15,429 nt of DNA, taken from positions 1-15,429 of the forward strand of contig CANRHJ010000030.1 in NCBI GenBank assembly GCA_947630355.1. The letters are read 5' to 3'. A program made the translations under genes and the position numbers. This document shows positions 1 through 8,147 of this stretch, piece by piece. The notes beneath the pieces were generated by a model that was not told where the DNA came from, ran no database searches, and saw only the letters and a list, made by a program, of their open reading frames with translations. Position 1 is the first letter of the stretch. Every line of letters starts with the position of its first letter. The stretch comes from Candidatus Gastranaerophilales bacterium. GTDB taxonomy: Bacteria > Cyanobacteriota > Vampirovibrionia > Gastranaerophilales > Gastranaerophilaceae.

Positions 1-489
1 ATTTCTGTCGGTGCTTTATGTGCATTAACATCCGTATTGCTCGTATATCAATTGGGTACAACAAGAATATTTTACGCTATTGCCAGAGATGATTTTCTGC
101 CACACAGTATTATGAAAGTCCATAAGAAATTTCAAACACCTCACGTTATAACTTGGATTTCAGGCTTAATCGTTATAATCGGTTCTTTGTTCATGGATTT
201 AAATATATCGGCAGAATTATGCAATTACGGTACTTTTGCATCGTTTGTAATAATATGTATAGAAGTATTAATATTAAGAAAAACGGAGCCGACAAGACAC
301 AGACCGTTTAAAGTGCCGTTTTGTCCTTTGTTCCCGATATTGGGTATAATAATGTGCAGCTGCTTTATGATATATAAAAGTTTACAAGGAGGATATTCTT
401 CTTTATACTTTATGTTATGGATTATAATCGGACTTATGATATATATTATATACGGGTACAAAAATAAAAGAGAAAAGGAAGAAAAATGA
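1..489 (+). CDS. Amino-acid permease (APC family), C-terminal part
   Basis: The reading frame is open from base 1, so the gene begins outside the window; the TTG at 37 is an internal codon, not a start. The visible 162 residues begin with a segment rich in small residues followed by QLGTTRIFYAIARDDFLP. This matches the conserved stretch after a transmembrane helix in cationic amino-acid transporter-type APC permeases, usually of the form LGQxRxxYAMARDGLLP. About four further hydrophobic helices follow, and the protein ends in a charged tail (GYKNKREKEEK). The family imports or exchanges amino acids across the inner membrane; the substrate cannot be read from this fragment. Its stop overlaps the start of the WG-repeat gene (ATGA), so the two are probably co-transcribed. 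The family is fairly certain and the substrate unknown. Confidence 0.82.
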   Translation: MSVGALCALTSVLLVYQLGTTRIFYAIARDDFLPHSIMKVHKKFQTPHVITWISGLIVIIGSLFMDLNISAELCNYGTFASFVIICIEVLILRKTEPTRHRPFKVPFCPLFPILGIIMCSCFMIYKSLQGGYSSLYFMLWIIIGLMIYIIYGYKNKREKEEK

Positions 490-1271
490 AAAAAGGCATA
501 CTGTTATTACTAATGTTGATTATCACATCAATGTCTGTACAAGCAGCAGATTCAACAACGCAAGGTCCTATAAACACTCCTGAAGCAGGTATATCAGGAT
601 TAAGGCCCGCATATAACGATACATATTATACCCACTACCAAACAATAACGGGATATAAATCAAACGGCAGATGGGGCTTCTACAGTAAAGACGGAAGAAT
701 TAATATTCCGCCGATGTATACGGATATTCAAGGCCTGGATTCCAAATACATTAAAGTTGCTGTTAACGGACTTTGGGGATTAATTGATACAAACGGAAAT
801 CAATTAATTGTTCCTAAATACGAAGATGTTGAGATAATGGCTCATGAACTTTTTAAAGTAAAACTATACGGTAATTACGGAGTTGTTAATAAAAACGGAA
901 AAGAAATTGTAAAACCCGAATATGAAGATGTTGATGAATTAAGCACAAACTATTTTTCAATCGAAAAAAATGACAGAAAAGGTTTAATAGATGCTTCCGG
1001 AAAGATTATTATAGCTCCTTCTTACGATGAAATTGATAAACTTGGTAATGATTACTTTAAAGCAGAAAAAAACGAAAAATGGGGTGTTGTTGACTTAAAC
1101 GGGAAATTGGTTATAGCACCTCAATATGACAAAATTGAGACAACAAGAGGCAATTATTTTAAAGTAAAACACAACGGCAAGTGGGGAGCTGTTACAACAA
1201 GCGGAAAGGTTGTTGTTGAAATAAAATATGGTCCGTTACAAGCCAATAAAATGATTAAACAACTATATTAA
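486..1271 (+). CDS. Secreted WG-repeat protein
   Basis: The 261-residue protein starts with a typical signal peptide (MKKGILLLLMLIITSMSVQA, likely cut after residue 20) and a short linker. Six tandem repeats fill residues 55 to about 250. Their core dipeptides fall exactly 34 residues apart: WG at 63, 97, 199 and 233, and degenerate YG at 131 and KG at 165. Each unit follows the WG-repeat pattern: core, then (V/L)I(D/N)xxGK, then (I/V)(I/V)xPxYD/EDI, then a YFK-like strand. WG-repeat proteins have no single established function and are thought to be beta-rich binding or scaffold proteins. The signal peptide places this one in the periplasm or outside the cell. The ATG overlaps the permease stop by four bases, so translation is probably coupled. 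A terminator follows. Identity is confident; role unknown. Confidence 0.85.
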   Translation: MKKGILLLLMLIITSMSVQAADSTTQGPINTPEAGISGLRPAYNDTYYTHYQTITGYKSNGRWGFYSKDGRINIPPMYTDIQGLDSKYIKVAVNGLWGLIDTNGNQLIVPKYEDVEIMAHELFKVKLYGNYGVVNKNGKEIVKPEYEDVDELSTNYFSIEKNDRKGLIDASGKIIIAPSYDEIDKLGNDYFKAEKNEKWGVVDLNGKLVIAPQYDKIETTRGNYFKVKHNGKWGAVTTSGKVVVEIKYGPLQANKMIKQLY

Positions 1272-1310
1272 TCGTGACCGCCGGCAAAGTGCGGCATCGG
1301 ATTAGATTAT

Positions 1311-1345
1311 AAAAAATAACTTTCTAATCGGAAAGTTATTTTTTT
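1311..1345 (+). terminator. Intrinsic terminator after the WG-repeat gene
   Basis: A perfect 14-base inverted repeat (1311-1324 with 1331-1344, stem sequence AAAAAATAACTTTC) encloses a six-base loop and ends in a run of seven T residues. It lies 40 bases after the WG-repeat stop and before nadB, so it separates the permease/WG unit from the nad-etf run. The A-rich 5' arm could also make it work in the opposite direction, but no minus-strand gene lies nearby. Confidence 0.85.
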
Positions 1346-1384
1346 GTATGTTTGAAATAAAATATAGTAAATAAGGATATAAAG

Positions 1385-2281
1385 ATGAAACACAGTAAAT
1401 ATTCAGCGGTAGTGGTAGGAAGCGGTATAGCGGGTTTGTACGCGGCAATAAAGCTTCAAAGAGAAGTAAATTTACCTCAAGGTCTTTTAATAGTCACAAA
1501 ATCAAAGCTGATTGAGTCAAATTCAAAATATGCGCAGGGCGGAATGGTATGTGTCATGCCTGAAAACAAGCTTGATTCCACAACACTTCATATAGAAGAT
1601 ACGATAAAAGCCGGAGCGGGATTAACGGACAGAAAAGCAGCTGAGTACATATCACAAAAAAGCGCACAAGTTGTAAAAGAACTGCAAAATTTCGGTGTTG
1701 ATTTTGACAGGGATGAAAACAATAAATTAAAGTTTACGAAAGAAGCGGCACACAGCGTAAACAGAATATTACACGCAGGCGGTGATGCTACGGGATTTTG
1801 CATTGAGAATGCATTAGTAAAATACATATTGACTCAAAAAGAAGTAAAAATATATGAACAGACATTGGCTGTAGAGTTATTAAAAGATAAAAATAATATA
1901 AACAGAGGTATAATAACATATAATTACGATGAAAACGAGTATGAAATAATAGAAACACCTGCAGTAATAATAGCAACCGGCGGAATAGGACAGATATACA
2001 GATATACTACGAACCCGGATATAACAACAGGTGACGGGATTGCTTTGGCATACAGGGCAGGAGCAAAAGTCAGGGATATGGAATTTGTACAATTTCACCC
2101 GACCGCATTTTCCTTAGGCGAAAACGGAACTATGTTTTTAATATCAGAGGCGGTAAGAGGCGAAGGTGCAAAACTTACGGACAAATTCGGTCATACTTTT
2201 ATGGAAAAGTACGATGAAAGACTTGAACTCGCGCCAAGAGATATAGTCACAAGAGCTATTTATAATGAATTAAAATTATAA
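1385..2281 (+). CDS. nadB: L-aspartate oxidase NadB, N-terminal fragment (frameshifted)
   Basis: NadB is an FAD enzyme that oxidises L-aspartate to iminoaspartate, the first step of the quinolinate route to NAD; oxygen or fumarate reoxidises it. This fragment carries the FAD Rossmann motif GSGIAG (residues 12-17), SNSKYAQGGM, HSVNRILHAGGDATG, ATGGIGQIY, QFHPTAF, SEAVRGEGA and RDIVTRAIYNEL, all typical of NadB. The frame then hits TAA at 2279-2281. The rest of the protein continues in another frame from about 2283 without visible loss. Deleting one T of the pair at 2276-2277 would join the halves as NELKYKNVYLDAT, a normal NadB sequence. An AAGGA site at 1373-1377 lies seven bases from the ATG. 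This half lacks the capping and C-terminal helical domains and would not be active alone. A true mutation and a sequencing error are both possible. Confidence 0.9.
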   Translation: MKHSKYSAVVVGSGIAGLYAAIKLQREVNLPQGLLIVTKSKLIESNSKYAQGGMVCVMPENKLDSTTLHIEDTIKAGAGLTDRKAAEYISQKSAQVVKELQNFGVDFDRDENNKLKFTKEAAHSVNRILHAGGDATGFCIENALVKYILTQKEVKIYEQTLAVELLKDKNNINRGIITYNYDENEYEIIETPAVIIATGGIGQIYRYTTNPDITTGDGIALAYRAGAKVRDMEFVQFHPTAFSLGENGTMFLISEAVRGEGAKLTDKFGHTFMEKYDERLELAPRDIVTRAIYNELKL

Positions 2282-2285
2282 GAAT

Positions 2286-2987
2286 GTGTATTTAGATGCA
2301 ACGGGAATTAAAGAATTAAAATTTGAAAAAAGATTTCCGACTATATACGGAGCGTGCCGTGAGTATAATATAAATCCATCTGAAGATTATATTCCCGTAT
2401 CACCGTCAGCACATTATTTTATGGGCGGGATAAAAACGCAAATCAACGGAACGACATCAATAAAAGGCTTATATGCAATAGGCGAAGCAGGCTGCACCGG
2501 CCTGCACGGAGCAAACAGACTCGCCTCTAATTCCATTTTGGAATGTGCCGTTACCGCTTACGAACTCGTTAATTATCTTAAAAATCAAAATTTAACAAAT
2601 AATTTTAGTTTCGATGAAAATATCTCGGAGATTATCGGCTTTTATGAAAACGAAATTCAATTATCAGATAAACCCAACACCGAAGCTTTGATATTTGAGC
2701 TAAAACAATTAATGTGGAATAATGTCGGAATTATCAGAAACGAATCTAAATTAACGGAAGCAAAAAATAAAATTAATATATTAAAAGAAAAATTTGCATA
2801 TCAATATAAATGTCCTGACAGAAGCTGTTACGAATTAAGGAATATGCTTACAATAGCGGAACTTATAACGGATTTTGCAATAAACAGGAAGGAATCAAGA
2901 GGAGCTCACTACCGAGAAGATTATCCTAATCGGGATATAACTGCTCGCTCTTACGAAAAAACCATTAACACTGAAATGAAAGGGTAA
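2286..2987 (+). CDS. nadB: L-aspartate oxidase NadB, C-terminal fragment (frameshifted)
   Basis: This is the continuation of NadB in a second frame. It contains the conserved SAHYFMGGI, GLYAIGEAGCTGLHGANRLASNSILEC (substrate- and FAD-binding region with the GANR arginine) and the C-terminal helical-domain signature RESRGAHYREDYP-like (KESRGAHYREDYP). The two halves add to about 530 residues, the normal NadB length, so nothing but frame has been lost. The listed start is an internal GTG and no ribosome-binding site precedes it, so independent translation is doubtful; the open frame extends upstream only to 2274. The stop lies two bases before the nadC ATG, keeping the nadBC order typical of NAD-synthesis operons. 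No nadA is visible in the window. Confidence 0.88.
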   Translation: MYLDATGIKELKFEKRFPTIYGACREYNINPSEDYIPVSPSAHYFMGGIKTQINGTTSIKGLYAIGEAGCTGLHGANRLASNSILECAVTAYELVNYLKNQNLTNNFSFDENISEIIGFYENEIQLSDKPNTEALIFELKQLMWNNVGIIRNESKLTEAKNKINILKEKFAYQYKCPDRSCYELRNMLTIAELITDFAINRKESRGAHYREDYPNRDITARSYEKTINTEMKG

Positions 2988-2989
2988 AA

Positions 2990-3826
2990 ATGAATCAATT
3001 ATATGATTTTATAACGGAAGAACACATTAAAAACGCACTGAAAGAAGATATTGGTTTCGCAGATATAACAACACAATTTCTTGCAAATGAAAACGATAAA
3101 ATTACGGCATTTTTAAACACAAGAGAAGAGGGAATACTTTGCGGTATAGATATTGCGGAAAAAGTATTTAAACTGCTTTCCGATAATGTAAAGACGGAAA
3201 AATATTTTAAAGACGGTGATAAAATAAAAAAAGGCGATACCATAGCGAAAATAGAAGGTGATGCAAGAGCTATTCTGACAGGTGAAAGAACCGCTTTAAA
3301 CTACATTCAAAGGCTGAGCGGAATTGCAACGGAAACAAATAAATACCAAAAGGCTATCGGAAATAATAAAGCGAGAATAACCGACACGAGGAAAACGACT
3401 CCGGGTTTCAGAATGTTTGAAAAATATGCTGTATCAACCGGAGGCGCAAGACTCCACCGTTTTAACCTTTCAGACTGCGTTATGATTAAAGATAACCATA
3501 TTAAATTAGCAGGCTCCATTACTGCTGCTGTGAACAAAATAAGAGAAAATCTTTCGCATACTCACAAAATAGAAGTGGAATGCGACACAACAGAACAGGT
3601 CAAAGAAGCTCTTCAATGCGGCTGTGAAATAATTATGCTTGATAATATGAATATTGAAGATATGAAAAAAAGTGTAGAATTAATTAATAATAGAGCAATT
3701 ATCGAAGCAAGCGGAAATGTAACATTAAACAGTGTTGAACAAATAGCACAAACGGGGGTTGATGTTATTTCTTCAAGTGCGATAGTGGCAAAAGCAAAAA
3801 CTTTGGATATCGCTCTTGATATGTAA
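2990..3826 (+). CDS. nadC: Nicotinate-nucleotide diphosphorylase (carboxylating), NadC
   Basis: NadC (quinolinate phosphoribosyltransferase) joins quinolinate and PRPP to give nicotinate mononucleotide, CO2 and pyrophosphate in the cytoplasm. The 278-residue protein has normal family length. Visible signatures are GERTALNYIQRLSGIAT (98-114), TRKTTPGFRMFEKYAV (133-148), the GGARLHRFNLSD and MIKDNH segments (151-170), EVECDT (194-199), IMLDNM (214-219) and IEASGNV (237-243). Together these build the arginine/lysine-rich active site and the phosphate-binding barrel end. It starts two bases after the nadB frame, with an AAAGGG site five bases before the ATG, and is intact, unlike nadB. It needs quinolinate from NadA and NadB; neither an intact nadB nor any nadA is seen here. 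Confidence 0.95.
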   Translation: MNQLYDFITEEHIKNALKEDIGFADITTQFLANENDKITAFLNTREEGILCGIDIAEKVFKLLSDNVKTEKYFKDGDKIKKGDTIAKIEGDARAILTGERTALNYIQRLSGIATETNKYQKAIGNNKARITDTRKTTPGFRMFEKYAVSTGGARLHRFNLSDCVMIKDNHIKLAGSITAAVNKIRENLSHTHKIEVECDTTEQVKEALQCGCEIIMLDNMNIEDMKKSVELINNRAIIEASGNVTLNSVEQIAQTGVDVISSSAIVAKAKTLDIALDM

Positions 3827-3870
3827 ACCATTTGCACTATTAACATTTTTATAGGAAAATATGATTTATA

Positions 3871-3876
3871 AAGGGG
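3871..3876 (+). promoter_or_regulatory. Ribosome-binding site fixing the TTG start of etfB
   Basis: AAGGGG stands seven bases before the TTG at 3884. No ATG in the frame gives the conserved N-terminus of the EtfB family (NTVVFIKQVPDT), so this site supports TTG as the true start. Within the 57-base gap after nadC I saw TTAACA (3840-3845) and TATGAT (3860-3865), but their 14-base spacing is too short for a convincing promoter. Confidence 0.7.
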
Positions 3877-3883
3877 TTTAAAT

Positions 3884-4669
3884 TTGAATACGGTTGTTTT
3901 TATAAAACAGGTTCCTGATACGGATGACGTCAAATGGACTAAAGAAAATAATATAGACAGAACTCAAATGGAAAGTATAATAAATCCTCAGGATAAACTG
4001 GCTATAGAAACTGCTTTGAAAATAAAAGAAGAAAACGGATGCAATATTACGGCTGTTACGATGGGACCATCTAAAGCGGAAGAAATACTTCATGAAGCAA
4101 TAGCTATGGGATGTGATGATGCCGTATTGCTTTGCGATTCAAAATTTGCCGGTTCAGACACTAATGCAACATCTAAAGTGCTTGCAGCTGCCGTCAGCGA
4201 AAAATTTAAAGATACCGATTTAATTTTATGCGGACAAACGGCAATTGACGGAGAAACAGGACAAACAGGCATTTCTCTGGCTGCTCGTCTTGATATCCCA
4301 TATTTGACAAATGTCTGCCAAATTACAAGCATTTCAGAAACAGATATAAATGTAATTACGGAAACTGAACATGAAAAAAATACTTATTGCATAAAATTTC
4401 CTGCTGTTTTATGCATAAATAATTGTCCTAATGAGCCGATAATACCTAAAATTCAGGGTTATATGAAAGCAAAAGATTACGTATATAAAACCTACAATAT
4501 GTATGATTTGAACATAAAAGACAACGAAACAGGAGTTAAGGGTTCACCAACTTATGTAAACAGAGTATTTAAAAATGATGATAAAAGAATATGTAAGTTT
4601 ATTGATACAAAAGATGAACACTTTTCGCAAAAAATTAAAGAAGAAATAATTCACACATCGGAGAAATAA
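3884..4669 (+). CDS. etfB: Electron transfer flavoprotein, beta subunit
   Basis: EtfB pairs with EtfA to carry electrons between flavin dehydrogenases and other carriers. The N-terminus NTVVFIKQVPDTDDVKW, the INPQDKLAIETALKIKE stretch (33-49) and CGQTAIDGETGQTGISLAARL-type nucleotide-binding segment (116-136) are diagnostic. In respiratory ETFs this fold binds AMP; in many anaerobe ETFs it holds a second FAD used in electron bifurcation. The DGETGQ form and the C-terminal GVKGSPTYVNRVF resemble anaerobe proteins, but the bifurcating type cannot be proved by eye. The length, 261 residues, is normal. Its stop overlaps the etfA ATG by one base (TAATG), so the subunits are translationally coupled. 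No acyl-CoA, lactate or glycolate dehydrogenase partner is in the window. Confidence 0.93.
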   Translation: MNTVVFIKQVPDTDDVKWTKENNIDRTQMESIINPQDKLAIETALKIKEENGCNITAVTMGPSKAEEILHEAIAMGCDDAVLLCDSKFAGSDTNATSKVLAAAVSEKFKDTDLILCGQTAIDGETGQTGISLAARLDIPYLTNVCQITSISETDINVITETEHEKNTYCIKFPAVLCINNCPNEPIIPKIQGYMKAKDYVYKTYNMYDLNIKDNETGVKGSPTYVNRVFKNDDKRICKFIDTKDEHFSQKIKEEIIHTSEK

Positions 4670-5655
4670 TGGAACCAAACGGAATATTAATATACGGAGA
4701 ACTCAATAAAGAAAACGGCATATCTCAAATTGTATTTGAATTGCTGACAAAATCCGCCGAACTGAAAGAAAAAATTTGGAATCAGCAAATAATGGTTTGC
4801 ATTATAGGTCCCAGAATGAATTATGATAATATAATAAAATCTTTAAGCGAATATGGCGCTGATAAGGTAATAATTGTTAATGATAACAGATTAAGCGAAT
4901 TTGATGAAAATTATCATGCGAAAATATTTACTCAAATAGCTCAAAAATATTCTCCGAGAATTGTATTGATAGGTGCAACCGTTCAAGGCAAACAAATTGC
5001 GCCGTACACATCCGTAAAACTAAACACGGGACTCACTGCGGATTGTACCGATTTAAACATAGGTGATAACTACTTACTGTTATCAACAAGACCGACTTTC
5101 GGCGGCAAACTTACCGCTGATATTTATTGCAAAACTTTCCCGCAAATGGCTACGGTTCATCAAAATACTTTTAAAGCAATAAAAAAAGAAAACCAAATTG
5201 ATGTAATTTACGATTGGATTGATATAGATAAAATAGAAAATAAAATCACAAAAATAAATTCGATAAAAAAAATAATATCATCAAAAGATATAAATACCGC
5301 ACAAATCATCGTATCAGGCGGAATGGGCGCTTGCAAAGATAACGGATTTACTCTCATATATGAGCTGGCGCAAAGATTAAATGCTGCGGTGGCAGGTTCA
5401 AGAAGCGCCTTTGAAAAAGGATATATAACAAAATCTCAGCAAATAGGACAGACCGGTAAAACCGTAGCACCTGATTTATATATAGCCGTCGGCATTTCCG
5501 GAGCGGCACAACACCTTGCAGGTATAAAAAACAGCGGGAAAATTATAGCAATTAACGAAGATAAAAATGCACCTATATTCAACCACGCAGATGTAGGTAT
5601 TGTGGGTAATTTATTTGATATATTGCCCGATTTGATTAATGAACTGGATAGATAA
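4669..5655 (+). CDS. etfA: Electron transfer flavoprotein, alpha subunit
   Basis: EtfA carries the exchangeable FAD of the ETF heterodimer. The C-terminal FAD domain shows SGGMGACKDNGF (216-227), VAGSRSAFEKGY (241-252), SQQIGQTGKTVAPDLYIAVG (256-275), ISGAAQHLAGI (276-286) and AINEDKNAPIFNHADVGIVG near the end, all family signatures. The N-terminal domain is shorter and more variable and includes RPTFGGKLTADI (141-152). At 328 residues it is the standard length and has no extra N-terminal ferredoxin domain, unlike some clostridial EtfA proteins. The usual GD before LFEIVP near the C-terminus reads GN here. It starts on the last base of etfB and ends nine bases before the transporter gene. Confidence 0.94.
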   Translation: MEPNGILIYGELNKENGISQIVFELLTKSAELKEKIWNQQIMVCIIGPRMNYDNIIKSLSEYGADKVIIVNDNRLSEFDENYHAKIFTQIAQKYSPRIVLIGATVQGKQIAPYTSVKLNTGLTADCTDLNIGDNYLLLSTRPTFGGKLTADIYCKTFPQMATVHQNTFKAIKKENQIDVIYDWIDIDKIENKITKINSIKKIISSKDINTAQIIVSGGMGACKDNGFTLIYELAQRLNAAVAGSRSAFEKGYITKSQQIGQTGKTVAPDLYIAVGISGAAQHLAGIKNSGKIIAINEDKNAPIFNHADVGIVGNLFDILPDLINELDR

Positions 5656-5664
5656 GAGGGAAAT

Positions 5665-7056
5665 ATGAGCAGCGAACAAAACGCAAAAGATGTAACTTTA
5701 AAAAGATTTTCAACAATTCAATTATTAAATTTTTGTTTGGGATTTTTCGGCTTACAATTCGCTTGGCAAATGCGAATTATATTATCGGGTCCCGTAACGG
5801 AAAATCTCGGAGCTTCACCGCTGATTTTCGGTCTGATATGGCTGGCCGGCCCCGTTACCGGCATGCTTGTTCAACCTGTTATTGGTGAACTTAGTGACAA
5901 AACACATACTATTTTTGGAAAGAGAAGACCTTATTTATTTGCAGGCGCAATTTTCGCCAGCTTAGCTTTATGGGCATTCCCAAATTCCGCACTTATTTCA
6001 CAAAAAATTGCAGCTATGCTCAATATCCCCGAACACGTATTCGGAGGATTAATTATTGCCGCAATCATGATATGGGTTATTGATGCCTGCGTTAACGCCG
6101 CTCAAGGACCATACAGAGCATTAGTCCCGGATTTGGTTCCTCAAGAACAACATTCTTTGGCTAACGCATACCTTAGCTTCGCTATCGGGCTCGGTTCCGT
6201 TGTTGCGGCAGGAACTGCTCCGTTTTTAAAATATGTTTTCCATTACCAAATGTCTATTACTTCACAGTTCATTATGGCAGCTTTAGCTTTCTCCCTCGCC
6301 ATGACTTGGACTTGCATTACAATTAAAGAACATAATTTCAAACAGTCAAATAATACAAAAACCGAAGATAAATCTAACAAACCTTCCTTCTTAAAGAAAA
6401 TTTCCGAATTTTTTAAATTTTCTCCTGAAGTCGGTAAAATTTGTCTTATGCAATTATTCACCTGGATCGGAATTATGAGTTTGAATATTTTCTTTACTCA
6501 ATATGCCATACACACTGTTTATGGAGTACCTGATTTAACGTCAGTCACGGAAGAAATAAAAAATTCATATTCGGATACCGTTAACAGAGCTACAAACTTT
6601 TCATCCGTTTGTTTTGCACTGCAAAATCTGATTTGTTTTATTGTTTCCATTCCAATCGGTTTATTGTCTACAAAGCTGGGAAATAAAAAAGTTCATTTAA
6701 TTTCTTTATTAACCTTAACTTTCGCCTTTATAGGCATGGGACTATCTAAAAATCCCGCATTTATATTAATTTGTATGGCAGTAGCAGGAATAGGCTGGGC
6801 TAGTATTCTGGCATTACCTTTCGCCATGCTTTCAGAATTCATAAAAAAGGGCTCGGAAGGCTCCGTTATGGGTATTTTTAATATCTTCATCGCCGGACCT
6901 CAAGTCTTGGTTTGTACTTTGTTAGCTTGGTTTATTTATCAGTGTTCATATCAAATACCTTCAGGTATGAATTATCACTGGGAATATGCCTTCTTCATCG
7001 GCGCCGTTACCATTATTCTCGCAGCCATTATTACGAATTTGATTAAAGAAAGATAA
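5665..7056 (+). CDS. MFS transporter, GPH/SLC45 (sugar:cation symporter) type
   Basis: The 463-residue protein has about twelve hydrophobic helices split by a charged central loop near residues 225-250. The helix 2-3 loop reads GELSDKTHTIFGKRRPY (74-90). This is close to the LSDxxxxxxGRRRPF signature of the glycoside-pentoside-hexuronide and SLC45/plant sucrose carriers rather than generic MFS pumps. The N-terminal helix with FCLGFFGLQFAWQMRIILSG, and a helix 4 segment ending in DACVNAAQGPYRALVPDL, also match that group. A sugar or glycoside substrate is therefore likely, but none can be named, and no glycosidase or sugar kinase is nearby. An AGAGGG site precedes the ATG. It lies nine bases after etfA and two before the radical-SAM gene, so co-expression with both is likely. 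Confidence 0.85.
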   Translation: MSSEQNAKDVTLKRFSTIQLLNFCLGFFGLQFAWQMRIILSGPVTENLGASPLIFGLIWLAGPVTGMLVQPVIGELSDKTHTIFGKRRPYLFAGAIFASLALWAFPNSALISQKIAAMLNIPEHVFGGLIIAAIMIWVIDACVNAAQGPYRALVPDLVPQEQHSLANAYLSFAIGLGSVVAAGTAPFLKYVFHYQMSITSQFIMAALAFSLAMTWTCITIKEHNFKQSNNTKTEDKSNKPSFLKKISEFFKFSPEVGKICLMQLFTWIGIMSLNIFFTQYAIHTVYGVPDLTSVTEEIKNSYSDTVNRATNFSSVCFALQNLICFIVSIPIGLLSTKLGNKKVHLISLLTLTFAFIGMGLSKNPAFILICMAVAGIGWASILALPFAMLSEFIKKGSEGSVMGIFNIFIAGPQVLVCTLLAWFIYQCSYQIPSGMNYHWEYAFFIGAVTIILAAIITNLIKER

Positions 7057-7058
7057 TT

Positions 7059-8147
7059 ATGGATAAATCAGATATCTTTGACACCTTAAGAAAAACTTAT
7101 TCATTATTATCAGAATATAATCCTTATAATTATATGTTTCCGCCGATAAGATATTTCCTTGAACTGACATACAGGTGTAACCTTAACTGCAGTTTCTGCT
7201 TTATCAACGAAGACAGACATAAAAATGAATTATCTGCCGAAGAATGGTTTGACATAATAAAGCAAGTTCCGTTTTATTCTTTTATATCTATTGTCGCAGG
7301 CGAAGTGCTTATCCGTCCCGACTTCTTTGATATATTGGAAAAAGCTTGCAAACAAACTATGGGGAAAGTAAGTATCATCACAAACGGTCTTTTATTAAAT
7401 GAAGAAAAATTAAACCTTTTCATAAAAAATAATATGTTGTTATTATCGGTTTCCATTGACGGATATGAAACACACCACGATGAAATCAGAAATAAACCGG
7501 GTTTATGGAAAAATATTTCCGATAACTTGCTTTTATTAAAAGAAATAAAGAATAAGACGGGTAAAAAACGTCCGCTTCTTGATATAAAGAGTGTTATTCT
7601 TGAAAATAATCTTGACGATTTACCTAAAATATACAAAGAAGCCGATAAGTTCGGTGCCGAATTTTATTCTTTATCTTTTAAACGAAATAATTTTTTAAGA
7701 CAAAACTCCAAATTAGCACCGGAATTTTCCGAAGAATTTTATAAAACACCCTATCCTCTGGAAATGTATTTTGATAAAGAGCATTTTACTGAAATATATA
7801 AAGAACTTGAAAGTCTTTCAAAAACGGTAAAAACCCAGCTCCGTTGGGCGCCTAAATTCAAAAATACGGGTGATTTGGAAAGGATTCTAAAGTATTTTCA
7901 ATTGGCAGATTTAGATGTAAGACAAATATATAAGCCTTGTAATATACCTTTTTCCAGCATATTTATAACTCCCGAAGGTGACGTTTACCCTTGTCTTTCC
8001 GTCAATATGGGCAACGTAAAAGGTAAAAAAATACAGGATGTCTTAAATTCTGAAAAATACAAAAATTTCAGGAAGCACTTAAAATCTGATAAAGTCTATA
8101 GTGCATGCCAGCTTTGTTGTGATACTTACCCTAAAGAACATTTTTAA
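7059..8147 (+). CDS. Radical SAM protein with SPASM-like C-terminus
   Basis: Radical-SAM enzymes cleave S-adenosylmethionine at a [4Fe-4S] cluster to start radical chemistry. The cluster motif CNLNCSFC (Cys40, Cys44, Cys47) follows FLELTYR. The usual GGEP motif reads AGEV (80-83). TNG and SVSIDG barrel strands follow. The C-terminal region has Cys294-x12-Gly-x4-Cys312, then NMGNVKG and a terminal Cys350/Cys353/Cys354 group, as in SPASM or shortened 'twitch' auxiliary-cluster domains. Such proteins often modify peptides or mature enzymes, but no precursor-like small ORF or partner dehydrogenase lies beside it, so the substrate is unknown. It follows the transporter by two bases, and its 3' end overlaps the convergent B12-type radical-SAM gene by 17 bases. 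Confidence 0.87.
   Translation: MDKSDIFDTLRKTYSLLSEYNPYNYMFPPIRYFLELTYRCNLNCSFCFINEDRHKNELSAEEWFDIIKQVPFYSFISIVAGEVLIRPDFFDILEKACKQTMGKVSIITNGLLLNEEKLNLFIKNNMLLLSVSIDGYETHHDEIRNKPGLWKNISDNLLLLKEIKNKTGKKRPLLDIKSVILENNLDDLPKIYKEADKFGAEFYSLSFKRNNFLRQNSKLAPEFSEEFYKTPYPLEMYFDKEHFTEIYKELESLSKTVKTQLRWAPKFKNTGDLERILKYFQLADLDVRQIYKPCNIPFSSIFITPEGDVYPCLSVNMGNVKGKKIQDVLNSEKYKNFRKHLKSDKVYSACQLCCDTYPKEHF

Noticed and set aside
1272..1384. Promoter or NAD-responsive riboswitch before nadB
   Set aside because: TATAGT at 1363-1368 could be a -10 element, but no -35 at proper spacing is convincing, and the gap after the terminator is too short for a structured riboswitch.
2266..2290. Programmed frameshift in nadB
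   Set aside because: There is no recognisable slippery heptamer or +1 slip codon with an upstream internal Shine-Dalgarno site and no clear downstream structure, and NadB is not known to use recoding. Mutation or sequencing error is simpler.
3613..3933. 106-residue minus-strand open frame across nadC and etfB
   Set aside because: It is antisense to two well-supported genes and shows no protein-family features.
7274..7636. 120-residue minus-strand open frame inside the radical-SAM gene
   Set aside because: It is wholly antisense to a gene with clear radical-SAM motifs, has no ribosome-binding site or recognisable family, and looks like a shadow frame in AT-rich DNA.
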